A stretch of 64,000 nt of DNA from JACSRF01 sp964504445 (GTDB taxonomy: Bacteria > Chloroflexota > Anaerolineae > Promineifilales > Promineifilaceae), in assembly GCA_964504445.1 (NCBI GenBank), contig CAZDEO010000020.1, positions 7,380-71,379 on the forward strand, given 5' to 3'. Positions 26,126 through 35,773 of the stretch are shown here, in pieces; position 1 is the stretch's first letter; every line of letters starts with the position of its first letter. Position numbers and translations under genes: made by a program. The notes under the pieces are model-generated. The model had not been told where the DNA came from and did not search any database. It was given only the letters and a program-made list of their open reading frames with translations.

Positions 26126-26325
26126 GAAAATTATGTATTCGCTCAACCGAATTTTAGAGTTTTGAAGGCCCTCTTTGTTCGTTTTCTAGTGGGGTGAGCC
26201 AATTGCAGTCATTTAGTCCAAGATGTTGAACCTCCGCAGAATCCCACTCATTCCGGTAAGCCTTTGACGGTCACCATATTCAAGCGATACGTACATAACT
26301 TTTTTACAGCCACGCAGCAGGAAAG

Positions 26326-26354
26326 ATTATATCTACCCCTCTGGGCTTTGTCAA
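26326..26354 (-). promoter_or_regulatory. Perfect sigma-70 promoter of rpsA-infA
   Basis: On the minus strand: TTGACA (26354-26349), 17-bp spacer, TATAAT (26331-26326), an exact consensus. Initiation near 26319 gives a leader of about 274 nt that contains the attenuator. This explains most of the 417-bp gap between rpsA and the ABC ATPase gene. The remaining rightward part (26355-26462) holds one ACGGCCGT at 26410 and no clear promoter for the ABC genes. Confidence 0.9.
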
Positions 26355-26462
26355 TTTTACCCTCTAATTCTCCTCTCATGTTTTCTGGGATAAAATAGCT
26401 GCGCCCTAAACGGCCGTTTCCCCATCCCACTCACGGCTATTTAGCAAAAAAGGGAACAAGCT

Positions 26463-27212
26463 ATGTCCTTACTCAACGCGATCCAGGTTACCAAACAGTA
26501 CCAGATGGGCGAAATTGCCGTAGACGCCCTGGACAATGTCTCGTTTAACGTCGAAAAGGGAGATTTTGTGGCCGTCATGGGGCCTTCTGGTTCCGGCAAG
26601 AGCACGCTGCTGCACCTGCTGGGTGGCCTGGACGAACCCACCTCAGGAGAGATTACCCTGGCAGGGCGGCCAATTTCTAAACTTTCTGATGATGAGATCA
26701 CCCTTGTCCGGCGGCGTAAAGTAGGCTTCATCTTTCAATTTTTCAATCTGGTGCCCACCCTTACGGCCGCAGAAAACGTGGCGCTGCCTCTGCTCATTGA
26801 CGGGCAAAACATCAAACAGCATACAGCAAAAATCAACCAGCTTTTGGCACTTGTCGGCCTAAGCGACCGGGCCGACCACAAGCCAGACCAGCTCAGCGGA
26901 GGGCAGCAACAGCGAGTAGCCATTGCCCGCGCCTTTGTCAATGACCCGGAAATTGTGCTGGCGGACGAGCCGACGGGCAATCTGGACTCCAAATCGGGCA
27001 CGGCCGTCCTCCACCTGCTGCGCCACTTTTGCGACGAACTGGGGCAAACCATCGTCATGGTCACCCACGACCCGCGCGCCGCCAGTTATGCCAACCAAAT
27101 TGTTTTCCTGAAGGATGGGCACATTATCCGCAGCCTCACCATTGGGCAGCGCAGCGACCATGAAGAAGATATTCGCCACATTATGCGCGTCATGCGCGAG
27201 CTGGAACTGTAA
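26463..27212 (+). CDS. ABC transporter ATPase, MacB/LolD type
   Basis: 249 residues. Walker A MGPSGSGKST, Q-loop FIFQFFNLVPTLTAAENV, signature LSGGQQQRVAIARA, Walker B IVLADEPTGNLDS and H-loop VMVTHDPRAA are all present. The LTAAENVALPLL style after the Q-loop is characteristic of the MacB/LolD/FtsE branch, which powers mechanotransmission rather than solute passage. It pairs with the large FtsX-type permease 47 bp downstream. Confidence 0.95.
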   Translation: MSLLNAIQVTKQYQMGEIAVDALDNVSFNVEKGDFVAVMGPSGSGKSTLLHLLGGLDEPTSGEITLAGRPISKLSDDEITLVRRRKVGFIFQFFNLVPTLTAAENVALPLLIDGQNIKQHTAKINQLLALVGLSDRADHKPDQLSGGQQQRVAIARAFVNDPEIVLADEPTGNLDSKSGTAVLHLLRHFCDELGQTIVMVTHDPRAASYANQIVFLKDGHIIRSLTIGQRSDHEEDIRHIMRVMRELEL

Positions 27213-27259
27213 GCGGCAAGCCACACCCTACCCCAATTGGCCCGCGCACGCCATTCCCA

Positions 27260-29881
27260 ATGTTCCAGCTCTTTAACATTTTCTCTGTCAACTCTTTCAT
27301 CATCTTGGCTTTCCGCAATTTACGGGCGCGCTGGGTGCGCACGCTGCTCACGATGCTGGGCATTATTGTGGGCGTAGCGGCCATGGTGTCCGTACAGGCC
27401 ACCAACCAGAGCACCCTTGCCGCCATCAATAGCTTCTTTGATGAGACGGCAGGTAGGAGCGATCTGATAGTGGAAACGGCCGTTTCCGGCGAAACCTTCT
27501 CCGCTGACCTCGTCATCCAACTACGTCGCTTTCCCGAAATCCAAACTATCGCTCCCGGTGTCGTTGGCGTCACCATCTTGGCCGCCGAAGCCGATCAGTG
27601 GCGCGACCAGCTCAGCATCACCGGCAGCCAGGTTCCCGGCAGCAGCTTCTGGTTGCTAGGGCGCGACCCAGCTGCCGACGCCCAAGCCCACGGCTATGAG
27701 ACCACCGCTGGACGGCCGCTTTCCCCTGAAGAAAGCGGTTACAACATCCTTCTCGTAGAAGATTTTGCCCAAGAAAAAGGGCTAAGCGTGGGCAAAGACC
27801 TCACCATTCTCACCCCTAGCCAGGGGGCAGTCAGCCTGCGTATTGTCGGCCTTATTGCCAAAGAAGGCATTGGTGTCACCAACAACGGCGTACTAGGCAT
27901 TGCTCCCCTGGCTATCACCCAAGAACTCTTTGACCTGGGAGAAAACTTAAACCAACTCGAATTGGTCATTGACCCGGCCTTTGCCAGCAACAGCGCCGCC
28001 CTGGAAACTCTGCGCCAGCAAATTGCCGCCCGCTTGGGCAGTGCATACACAGTGCAATACCCCGCCTCGCGCGGCGAAGCCGTCGCCAGCAGCCTGAGCA
28101 CTTACCAGCAGGGGCTGAATTTCTTCAGCGTGGTCAGCCTGTTTGTGGGTTCCTTTCTCATCTACAACGCCTTTGCCATGACCCTGGTAGAACGTACCCG
28201 GGAAATCGGCATGTTCCGGGCTATCGGCATGACCCGGCGGCAAATTATGGCGCTGGTCCTTTCTGAAGCCATCACCCTGGGGTTCATCGGCGCAGCCATT
28301 GGCGTGGGCGTTGGCCTGCTGCTGGCCCAATTTCTCACCGAGGTGGTGGCTGGTTTCAGTGGCCGGCCCATCGAGCAAGTTACAACGACAACCATGTCTC
28401 TGGTGCAAGCGTTGGCAATAGGCGTATTGGTCACCATCTTAGCCGCGGCGCTGCCCGCAGCCCAGGCGGCGCGCATTTCACCCATGCAGGCGCTGCGGGT
28501 GCAAAGCAGCCAGGACGAGGGGCGCTGGCGGGCGATGGGGCTACGCTTTGGCCCGCTGACCGTGTTGGCCTCGATATTAATTATGTATGAAGTGCCCCTG
28601 CGCTCTGACGTTGTGTTTTTCATTGGCGGTAGCGCTATTTTTGCCATGCTGTTGGGCGCTACCCTGTGTGTTCCGCTGCTTACCGGGCCGTTGGAGCGGG
28701 TGGTACGGCCGTTGATCATCCTCATCTTTGGCAATGAAGGGCGCCTGGGTAGCAGCAACATTCAACGCTCGCCAGGACGCACCACCCTCACGGTAGCCGC
28801 CCTTATGGTGGGCATCAGTATGGTCATTGGCATCCAGGGCATGACGCTCAGCTTCGAGACCGACCTGCTGCAATGGGTAGACACGGCCCTGGGCGGCGAT
28901 TTGTTCGTGCAGTCCCCCATTGAAATGCGCCCGGACATAGAACCCCGGCTGCTGGCACTGGATGGGGTCACGGCCGTTACCCGTTCCCGCTACGTCCCCT
29001 CCCGGCTTTTCCTGCCCGATGACCGCGACGAATATGCCATCTTTGTCGCCGTTGATCCGGCCACCTTTCTTGCCGTGCGCAGCCTCCGCGTGCAAGAAGG
29101 GCCGCCCCCAGCAGAGATCATGCGCCAGGTAGCCGCGGGCAACCGCGTTTGGGTGGGCGCAGACATCGCCAACAAATTTAACCTGCACGTTGGGGATGAA
29201 GTAGTACTAGAAACGCGGCGCGGCCGACACGCTTTCCAGATTATCGCCATTGTCCTTGATTTTGGCGGCGGCGAAACCACCACCATCAACGGTTCCTGGG
29301 ATGATTTGCGCCGCTACTTCGGCGTCAGCAACGTCAGCAACTATGCTGTACGCCTGGCGCCCAGCGCCTCTCTGGAAGCCGTATCCCAACGCATCGAAGA
29401 TGAAATTGGGCGCGGCCAAAGCCTGACCGTGGAAAGCAAGGCTGAATTTGAGGAAAAAGTACGTGAACTAAGCGCCCAGGCCTTCAGTCTATTCGACGTA
29501 TTGGGATTGATTGGGTTAGTGGTAGGCGGGCTGGGCGTAATCAACACCATGCTCATGAATGTGTTGGAGCGCATGCGGGAGTTGGGCGGCTTGCGCAGTT
29601 TGGGCATGACGCGCCGCCAGGTGCAGCGCATGATTCTGGCAGAAGCAGCTACCATGGGCTTTATTGGCGGCTTATTCGGTGTCGCCTTTGGCACTTTGCT
29701 CGCGGATGTTTTCTTGATTGGCTTGCGGGAAATTGGCGGCTTTGTGCTTGCCCTGGAAATGCCCTACACGGCCATGGCTGTTAGTTTTGGCCTGGCCTTT
29801 GTGCTGGCCATTGGTGCCGCTCTCTACCCCGCCTGGCGCGCCGGGCAAGTAAACATTATCACAGCCATTAAGCACGAGTAA
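27260..29881 (+). CDS. FtsX/MacB-family permease, duplicated form
   Basis: 873 residues, two complete MacB-type units in one chain. TM1 follows FRNLRARWVRTLLTMLGIIVG (cited as RTLLTMLGIIVGVAA). Each half ends in an FtsX domain: the first has LVERTREIGMFRAIGMTRRQ (about 305), the second VLERMRELGGLRSLGMTRRQ (about 770). Between them are large extracytoplasmic domains. Duplicated permeases of this type need no second gene. The cargo is unknown; lipoprotein or peptide release is the usual role. Confidence 0.93.
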   Translation: MFQLFNIFSVNSFIILAFRNLRARWVRTLLTMLGIIVGVAAMVSVQATNQSTLAAINSFFDETAGRSDLIVETAVSGETFSADLVIQLRRFPEIQTIAPGVVGVTILAAEADQWRDQLSITGSQVPGSSFWLLGRDPAADAQAHGYETTAGRPLSPEESGYNILLVEDFAQEKGLSVGKDLTILTPSQGAVSLRIVGLIAKEGIGVTNNGVLGIAPLAITQELFDLGENLNQLELVIDPAFASNSAALETLRQQIAARLGSAYTVQYPASRGEAVASSLSTYQQGLNFFSVVSLFVGSFLIYNAFAMTLVERTREIGMFRAIGMTRRQIMALVLSEAITLGFIGAAIGVGVGLLLAQFLTEVVAGFSGRPIEQVTTTTMSLVQALAIGVLVTILAAALPAAQAARISPMQALRVQSSQDEGRWRAMGLRFGPLTVLASILIMYEVPLRSDVVFFIGGSAIFAMLLGATLCVPLLTGPLERVVRPLIILIFGNEGRLGSSNIQRSPGRTTLTVAALMVGISMVIGIQGMTLSFETDLLQWVDTALGGDLFVQSPIEMRPDIEPRLLALDGVTAVTRSRYVPSRLFLPDDRDEYAIFVAVDPATFLAVRSLRVQEGPPPAEIMRQVAAGNRVWVGADIANKFNLHVGDEVVLETRRGRHAFQIIAIVLDFGGGETTTINGSWDDLRRYFGVSNVSNYAVRLAPSASLEAVSQRIEDEIGRGQSLTVESKAEFEEKVRELSAQAFSLFDVLGLIGLVVGGLGVINTMLMNVLERMRELGGLRSLGMTRRQVQRMILAEAATMGFIGGLFGVAFGTLLADVFLIGLREIGGFVLALEMPYTAMAVSFGLAFVLAIGAALYPAWRAGQVNIITAIKHE

Positions 29882-29896
29882 GTCAACGGGGCAGGT

Positions 29897-30472
29897 CTAT
29901 CTTGCCCATTCGGGCTGCAAAAGGGATAGAACGGAAAGGTTGTGGAAACGGCCGTTCCAAAACCCGTAGTCGCGCAGCAGTCCCTCATTATGAAACCCCA
30001 ACTTGTACAGCAAGTTGAGGGAAGGTACATTCTCAGGCATGACAAGGGCCTCCACACGGTGGAGATTCATGTGGATAAAGCCAAAGTCCAGCACGGCCGT
30101 CAGCGCCTCGGTCATGTACCCCTGCCGCCACAAAGGACGCGACAATTCATACCCCACCGCCGCATGGCGATGTCGCCATTTCCAATAGATGTACCCGCAC
30201 GTCCCAATTAGCACGTCATCCTCCGGGCGCGTCAAACCCCAGCGAAGGGCGGCCTGATTGCGAAAACCGGCATTGATGGCCCGGATTCGTTGCCGGGCTT
30301 CTTCCAGTCCCGTAAAAGTTTCCAGGCCAAAGGTGCGCGTCACCTCCTCGTCAGAAAGAAAGCCGAACATTGCTTCACTGTCCGACGGCCGTAACTGCCG
30401 CAGGCGCAGGCGCGGGGTGGTTAATTCAGGAAACGTGGCAAATACTTCGTGCACATCCATCATCAAACTCAA
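29897..30472 (-). CDS. GNAT family N-acetyltransferase
   Basis: 191 residues, RimJ/RimL-like: TPRLRLRQLRPSD at the start, AVGYELSRPLWRQGYMTEAL as acetyl-CoA loop (about 122-141), and the C-terminal HRVEALVMPENVPSLNLLYKLGF region (cited as HRVEALVMPEN and LLYKLGF). The substrate is unknown. The start overlaps the stop of the upstream SDR gene by 4 bp (ATGA type), so the two are one operon and translationally coupled. Convergent with the ABC permease, 15 bp apart. Confidence 0.9.
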   Translation of the reverse strand: MSLMMDVHEVFATFPELTTPRLRLRQLRPSDSEAMFGFLSDEEVTRTFGLETFTGLEEARQRIRAINAGFRNQAALRWGLTRPEDDVLIGTCGYIYWKWRHRHAAVGYELSRPLWRQGYMTEALTAVLDFGFIHMNLHRVEALVMPENVPSLNLLYKLGFHNEGLLRDYGFWNGRFHNLSVLSLLQPEWAR

Positions 30473-31323
30473 ACGGGGGAATCCACGCGTACCAATTCCC
30501 CACTAATTTTCCACAACCGCCGGGCAACTGCCTCGTCATACGTTTGCGCCGCTGATTTCACCGGCCTTTTCTTGGCAAAATATTTCCCCGTCACCCCTTC
30601 CACCTCTGGCGATGAAGCCAGATAAATCGAAGTCTCCGCCCCCTCCTCACTACTCAAGGCAAAGGGGCTAAGCAATTTCATGCCCATACGCGCCAGCAAA
30701 CCATTGTTCTTGGCAAAATTACTGGCCACAAAACCAGGATGCAGGCAATTGACCGTAACCCCCTGCCCGGCCAATCGCCGAGCCAGCTCATAGGTAAACA
30801 GCACGTTGGCCAGTTTAGATGCGCTGTAAGCCCGAAATCCTGCATATCCTTTTTGCATTTGCAAGTCAGCGAACTGAATACGTCCACCAAAATGCGCGCC
30901 AGAGGTAACGTTGACGATACGCGCTGGCGCGCTGGCCTGCAACGTCTCTAGCAACAGCATCGTCAGCAGGTAATAACCCAGATGATTGAGGGCAAAGGTC
31001 ATTTCCAGCCCATCTACTGATTCCCGCCGTTTCATGAAAATTGCCCCGGCATTGTTCACCAACACGTGCAGGCGGTCATAGTTTGCTTTGAATTCTACGG
31101 CAAGCTGGCGAATGCTATCTTGGGAAGATAAATCCGCCAGCATGAGTACCACATTCTCGTTGCCACTGGCGGCTTTTACTTCCGCCAGAGCTTCTTCGCC
31201 CCGCTGGCGGCTACGGGCCACCATGATGACGGTAGCGCCCATTTTAGCTAACTCGCGCGCCGTCACTTTGCCAATACCCGCATTCGCACCGGTAACCATC
31301 ACCATCTTATTTTGCATATTCAT
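30469..31323 (-). CDS. Short-chain dehydrogenase/reductase, retinol-dehydrogenase-like
   Basis: 284 residues. The cofactor motif TGANAGIGKVTARELA is at about 11-26, and the Arg in VMVARSRQRG favours NADP(H). NNAGAIF follows at about 90. The catalytic Tyr-Lys are in YSASKLANVLF (about 180). LNHLGYYLLT matches the RDH/WWOX-like subgroup that acts on lipophilic alcohols and ketones; the substrate is not readable. First gene of a two-gene operon with the GNAT. The dispersed repeat copy 2 lies immediately upstream. Confidence 0.92.
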   Translation of the reverse strand: MNMQNKMVMVTGANAGIGKVTARELAKMGATVIMVARSRQRGEEALAEVKAASGNENVVLMLADLSSQDSIRQLAVEFKANYDRLHVLVNNAGAIFMKRRESVDGLEMTFALNHLGYYLLTMLLLETLQASAPARIVNVTSGAHFGGRIQFADLQMQKGYAGFRAYSASKLANVLFTYELARRLAGQGVTVNCLHPGFVASNFAKNNGLLARMGMKLLSPFALSSEEGAETSIYLASSPEVEGVTGKYFAKKRPVKSAAQTYDEAVARRLWKISGELVRVDSPV

Positions 31324-31330
31324 GACGTGT

Positions 31331-31418
31331 CAGAAAAGGATCTCGCCTTTCCCAGAACTGAGAAAACCTCTGGGCCACAGCCATTGGTTCGCAGCTTCCG
31401 GGAAAATAATGAATAAAA
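31331..31418 (+). repeat. Dispersed hairpin repeat, copy 2
   Basis: 88 bp, about 80% identical by eye to 9115-9203. The left arm TTTCCCAGAACTG and right arm CAGCTTCCGGGAAA still pair apart from one mismatch and a bulge. Interestingly, the left arm of copy 1 and the right arm of copy 2 are perfect complements, which suggests a common ancestor with a perfect 14-bp stem. The rest of the 246-bp gap (to 31569) holds no gene I can support; a 34-codon frame from the ATG at 31409 lacks a ribosome site. Confidence 0.7.
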
Positions 31419-31569
31419 ATTTGCAGCAAATAACTGCCTGTCCGTACTCTATCCACTTTGGGGCCAATGGCAATGGTTTTACATTGTTTGCTAAATTACA
31501 ATGGGAGCTTTAGAAACTGTGCGGACGCTGTATCATCGGCAGTAGCACAATGGGGTTGACATACCAGGT

Positions 31570-33201
31570 TTATCTATCGCGCAGAGTAAGAACAGCCAGG
31601 GGAATGGAGGAAAGGATGATAAGCAGCAAAGCAGGGGCGGCAGCCTGGGCAAAAAACGCTTCGGCAATGTTGTTCCACACGGCCGTTGCCAACGAGCGAT
31701 ACCCAAAAGGGCTAAGAATCAGCGTAGCGGGCAGCTCCTTCATCACCGTTAGAAACACCAGCCCCAGCGCGGCCAGCAAACCAGGGCGCAGCAGCGGCAG
31801 CGTAATCCGCCAAAAAACGCCACCGGCCGTCTGCCCCAGGCTGCGCCCTGCTTCTTCCAGGCTAGGCGGCAGTTGCAGCAAAGAGGTGCGTGCTGCCCCC
31901 ACCGCCTGGGGCACAAACAGCACCAGGTAAGCCAGCACCAGCATGGGCATGGTCTGGTACAGCACGGGCGCATATTGGGCGCCAAAAAAGACGAAGGCCA
32001 GGGCCACCACAATGCCCGGCAGGGCAAACCCCACGTAGGTTAAACGCTCCAAAAAGCGGCTGACGGGGCCAGGCTGGCGCACAGAAAGGATGGCGACAGG
32101 TAAAGCAGCAATGATGGCGACCACGGCCGTACCCAAAGCCACCGCCAATGAATTCCACGAAGCCTCCCCCAACCGCGCCAAATCTTGCCCCCGCGCCACG
32201 CCGCGCAGCAGCCAATACACCAGGCTGCCCGCCGGGCCAACCAGGGCCACCGTTACCCACCCCCCTACCAACAGTAGGGCCGGCCAGCGCCAGCGCCCCA
32301 ATTGGACGGTGGGCATCTGCCGCGCCGCGCCGGCAGAACGGCGGGCGTAAGTAGCGCGGCCTCGTGTACGCATCTCGGCTGTCACTAATACGGCCGTAAT
32401 CGCCACCAGCACCAGCGCCAACACCGCCGCCAGCGAACGGTCTGCAAAAGAGCGATACTGGATAAAAATCATGCGCGTAAAGGTATCGTAGCGCATCATG
32501 GTCACCGCCCCAAAGTCCCGCAGCACGTACAGCGCCACCAACAAACCGCCCGCCACCAGGGCTGGGCGCAATTGGGGTAGCGTCACCCGCCAAAAAGCCC
32601 CCCACGCCGACAAACCGAGGCTGCGCGCCGCTTCCATCAACGACGGGTCTAGCCGCTTGAAGGCCGCCCGCGTCGTCAGCAAAATGTAGGGGTAACTCAT
32701 TAGGGTCAGGGCCACAAAAGCGCCAGGGAAGCCGTAAATTTCTGGCAAGCGGGTAATACCAAAAGGTTCCAGGGCTTGTTGCAAAGCGCCGCGAGGCCCA
32801 AAGGTTGCAACCAGCAAGTATGCGGCTACGTAGCTGGGCAACACCAAAGGTAAAGCCGCGGCAATGGCCCAAAAGCGACGTCCTGGCAAGTCGGTGCTGG
32901 TGGTCAGCCAGGCCAGAGGCACGGCAATAACGGCGGAGGCCAGGGTAACGCTGCTAACAAGCAGCAGGGTGTGCCCCAAAGTAGCCACGGTGGTGGGTTT
33001 GAGCAGAGTAGCCACGGCCGTTTCCCCAGCTCCCACCGCCCGCAATAGCAAATAAGCGGGTGGCAGCAACATCAACACCCCCACACCCAAAGCCAACAGC
33101 ATCAACAAAAAGCGGGCCAAAGAAAAGCCACGCCGTGGGCGCAAAGCCCAGGGAGAACGGGATACCGCAATTTGCCGCAAAGACGCCGGAAGAATACTCA
33201 T
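31570..33201 (-). CDS. Iron(III)-type ABC transporter permease (fused, 12 helices)
   Basis: 543 residues with two copies of the binding-protein-dependent permease domain. EAA loops: MEAARSLGLSAWGAFWRVTLP (cited as ARSLGLSAWGAFW) near residue 190 and LEEAGRSLGQTAGGVFWRITLP (cited as GRSLGQTAGGVFW) near 455. The fused two-domain layout is typical of SfuB/FbpB-like ferric iron permeases. No binding protein or ATPase gene is adjacent, so it must be served from elsewhere. Its position at the end of the heme gene run suggests iron supply for ferrochelatase (inference). A 145-bp gap separates it from hemL. Confidence 0.88.
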   Translation of the reverse strand: MSILPASLRQIAVSRSPWALRPRRGFSLARFLLMLLALGVGVLMLLPPAYLLLRAVGAGETAVATLLKPTTVATLGHTLLLVSSVTLASAVIAVPLAWLTTSTDLPGRRFWAIAAALPLVLPSYVAAYLLVATFGPRGALQQALEPFGITRLPEIYGFPGAFVALTLMSYPYILLTTRAAFKRLDPSLMEAARSLGLSAWGAFWRVTLPQLRPALVAGGLLVALYVLRDFGAVTMMRYDTFTRMIFIQYRSFADRSLAAVLALVLVAITAVLVTAEMRTRGRATYARRSAGAARQMPTVQLGRWRWPALLLVGGWVTVALVGPAGSLVYWLLRGVARGQDLARLGEASWNSLAVALGTAVVAIIAALPVAILSVRQPGPVSRFLERLTYVGFALPGIVVALAFVFFGAQYAPVLYQTMPMLVLAYLVLFVPQAVGAARTSLLQLPPSLEEAGRSLGQTAGGVFWRITLPLLRPGLLAALGLVFLTVMKELPATLILSPFGYRSLATAVWNNIAEAFFAQAAAPALLLIILSSIPLAVLTLRDR

Positions 33202-33346
33202 AACTGCCGTGAATTATGGCTATCCTGACGAAAATATCTACGCTAACCGTTAATTAGAAATTACGCGGGTGCAAAGAAACAGTTTAACAGTATAACAACC
33301 AAAATTTAACCAGCGATCAATTAGGCGCCCACCAGCTATCGAAATG

Positions 33347-34660
33347 TTACGCGGCCACCAAAAACGCTTTTTTAGCCGCCTCAATGGTTGTTTCGATAAC
33401 GGCCGTGTCGTGGACCACACTAGTAAAACCCGCCTCAAACTGCGACGGGGCCACATACACCCCTTGCGCCAGCATCGCCTGAAAATAGCGCGCAAACCGC
33501 GCCGTGTCCGCCTTACTCGCCGTCGCCCAATTCGTCACCCGCTCCTCGGTAAAAAACAGGCCAAACATGGTGCCAATGCGGTTGTGCTGGATGGGCACGC
33601 CCGCCTGCCGCGCCGCCGCCGCCAAACCCGCCATAAGCTGCGCTCCCGCCGCCTCCAGGCCATCCCACACCCCCGGCTGGCGCAGTACCTTCAGCGTCTC
33701 AATGCCCGCCGTCATTGCCAGCGGATTACCAGACAGCGTGCCCGCCTGGTACATTGGACCAACAGGAGCCACCATCTCCATGATCTCCCGCCGCCCGCCA
33801 TAGGCCCCCACCGGCAACCCCCCGCCAATTACCTTGCCCAAGGCCGTCAAATCTGGCGTGATGCCATACAGGGTTTGCGCTCCGCCGGGATGCACGCGAA
33901 AGCCGGTCATTACTTCGTCAAAAATGAGGAGGGCGCCATCAACGGCCGTTACCTCGCGCAATCCTGCCAAAAAGCCATCTGCCGGAGGAACCAGGCCCAT
34001 GTTTCCGGCCACCGGTTCCACAATCACGGCCGCAATCTGGCCGGGAAATTGATCGAACAACTGCCGCACCGCTTCCAGATCATTGTATGGCGCGGTGAGG
34101 GTATCGGCCGTCGTTGCCGCAGGTACGCCCGGCGAATCGGGCAACCCCAGCGTTGCCACGCCGGACCCCGCCTGCACCAGCAGCATGTCCGCGTGCCCGT
34201 GATAATTTCCCTGGAACTTGACAATCTTGCTGCGCCCCGTAAAGGCCCGCGCCAGCCGCAGGGCGCTCATGGTCGCCTCCGTGCCGGAATTGACAAAGCG
34301 CACCATTTCAATGGTGGGCATCAGGGCCATCACCTGCCGCGCCAGCTCATTTTCCAACGGACTGGGCGCGCCGTAGCTGGTACCCCGTGCCGCCGCCGCC
34401 TGCACAGCCGCCACTACCTGCGGGTGCGCGTGCCCCAAAATCAGCGGCCCCCACGAAAGGACATAATCAATGTAGCGATTGCCATCCACGTCAAACAAAT
34501 ACGGGCCAGCCGCATGGTCAATAAAAATGGGCTGCCCGCCCACCGCCTTAAACGCCCGCACCGGGGAATCCACGCCGCCGGGCAGCAGCTCTTTCGCTTC
34601 CGCAAACAATGCCACAGATTTTTGTATGTTCAACATGAGTTTCTCCATAATACTTGACAT
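33347..34660 (-). CDS. hemL: Glutamate-1-semialdehyde 2,1-aminomutase
   Basis: 437 residues, PLP enzyme converting glutamate-1-semialdehyde to 5-aminolevulinate, second step of the C5 pathway. ELLPGGVDSPVRAF opens the protein; SGTEATMSALRLAR is the phosphate-binding region; LIFDEVMTGFRV carries the Asp for the pyridine ring, and LGKVIGGGLPVGAYGG holds the Schiff-base Lys. An equally long frame on the opposite strand is a shadow. ATGs at 34660, 34648 and 34636 are possible; the last (MLNIQKS) fits homologues best. 25 bp after hemE. Confidence 0.97.
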   Translation of the reverse strand: MSSIMEKLMLNIQKSVALFAEAKELLPGGVDSPVRAFKAVGGQPIFIDHAAGPYLFDVDGNRYIDYVLSWGPLILGHAHPQVVAAVQAAAARGTSYGAPSPLENELARQVMALMPTIEMVRFVNSGTEATMSALRLARAFTGRSKIVKFQGNYHGHADMLLVQAGSGVATLGLPDSPGVPAATTADTLTAPYNDLEAVRQLFDQFPGQIAAVIVEPVAGNMGLVPPADGFLAGLREVTAVDGALLIFDEVMTGFRVHPGGAQTLYGITPDLTALGKVIGGGLPVGAYGGRREIMEMVAPVGPMYQAGTLSGNPLAMTAGIETLKVLRQPGVWDGLEAAGAQLMAGLAAAARQAGVPIQHNRIGTMFGLFFTEERVTNWATASKADTARFARYFQAMLAQGVYVAPSQFEAGFTSVVHDTAVIETTIEAAKKAFLVAA

Positions 34661-34685
34661 AGCGCGAAATGGTATACCGTCATAG

Positions 34686-35750
34686 TCAGGCGCTTGTTGC
34701 TTCTTGGACGTACTCGACGAGGCGGCGCACGTTGTTTACGGGGGTGTTAGGGAAGATGCCGTGCCCCAGATTGAAAATGTGAGGGGCGCCTCCGGCTGCG
34801 CGAACTTTGGCAGCGCGGGCCAACACGTCATCCACGCGAGTCTGCAATTCCGGCCACTCTGTAAGCAAGGCCACCGGGTCAAGGTTGCCCTGCGCCGGTT
34901 TATCGGTACCAACCATTTTCCAGGCTGTGTCTAAAGGCAGCCGCCAATCTATGCTCATGACGTCGCCGCCACACGCTGCTACCTCAGGAAAATATGCGGC
35001 CGTTCCCCCACTATAATTAATTACCGGAACGCCTAGCCCAGCCAGTTCTGCAAACAATGCCTTGTTATATGGCTGTACGTAGCGCACGTAATCGAGCAAG
35101 CCCAGGGCCAATCCTGCCCAGGAGTCAAACAGTTGCAAGGCGCTGGCCCCAGCGGCAACTTGCTGGCGCAAGTAATCCACCTGTACCGTCACCAGCTTGT
35201 GCATAAGCTGATCCCACGCCTCTGGCTCCGTGTACATTAGCGCCTTCGTCTTGCTGTAGGTTTTAGAGCCGCCCCCTTCAACGGCATAGCTGGCTAAGGT
35301 AAAGGGCGCACCGGCAAAGCCAATGAGCGGAATATTGCGGGGCGTTAGTTCGGCCGTGACCAGGCGGATAGCCGCCAGGGTAGCGCCCATATTTTCTTCT
35401 GCGGACGGGGTGCGCAGCGCGGCCACGTCTGCTGGAGAGGTGACTGGGTTGTAGATGACCGGCCCCTCTCCTTTGGCAAACTCCAGGTGAAAGCCCATGC
35501 CAATCAGGGGGGGCAGAATGTCGGAGAAGATGATGGCCGCGTCCATGCCAAAAGCGTCAATGGGCTGCATGGTCACTTCGGCAGCCAGCTCCGGCATGCC
35601 AATGACCTCTAACATGCTGTGTTGGGCACGAATGGCGCGATATTCGGGCATGTAACGCCCCGCCTGGCGCATTAACCAGATAGGTGTGTAATCGGTTGGC
35701 AAACCGCGACAAGCGCGGAGAAAAGGGGATGTTTGGGCTAGTTGTGTCAC
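34686..35750 (-). CDS. hemE: Uroporphyrinogen decarboxylase
   Basis: 354 residues. It decarboxylates the four acetate side chains of uroporphyrinogen III to give coproporphyrinogen III. The signatures PIWLMRQAGRYMPEYRAIR (split PIWLMRQAGRY and MPEYRAIR) and GFAGAPFTLASYAVEGGGS are both present, with the active-site Asp in IIFSDILPP. HIFNLGHGIFPNTPV is the conserved C-terminal motif. In the heme run between hemB and hemL. Confidence 0.98.
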   Translation of the reverse strand: MTQLAQTSPFLRACRGLPTDYTPIWLMRQAGRYMPEYRAIRAQHSMLEVIGMPELAAEVTMQPIDAFGMDAAIIFSDILPPLIGMGFHLEFAKGEGPVIYNPVTSPADVAALRTPSAEENMGATLAAIRLVTAELTPRNIPLIGFAGAPFTLASYAVEGGGSKTYSKTKALMYTEPEAWDQLMHKLVTVQVDYLRQQVAAGASALQLFDSWAGLALGLLDYVRYVQPYNKALFAELAGLGVPVINYSGGTAAYFPEVAACGGDVMSIDWRLPLDTAWKMVGTDKPAQGNLDPVALLTEWPELQTRVDDVLARAAKVRAAGGAPHIFNLGHGIFPNTPVNNVRRLVEYVQEATSA

Positions 35751-35773
35751 GTGAAATCCTTAGGAAAATTGTC

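Noticed and set aside
26248..26430. 60-codon leftward frame in the rpsA leader
   Set aside because: It starts upstream of the perfect promoter and would be transcribed only in part; no ribosome site.
31409..31513. 34-codon frame starting in repeat copy 2
   Set aside because: No ribosome site and no counterpart in repeat copy 1, whose frame stops after nine codons.
31862..32872. 336-codon frame on the same strand as the iron permease
   Set aside because: Alternative frame within the permease; Gly/Arg/Pro-rich and without homology-like motifs.
33344..34657. 437-codon rightward frame opposite hemL
   Set aside because: Nearly the same limits as hemL on the other strand; composition is that of a codon-bias shadow, rich in Arg, His and Gln with no motif.
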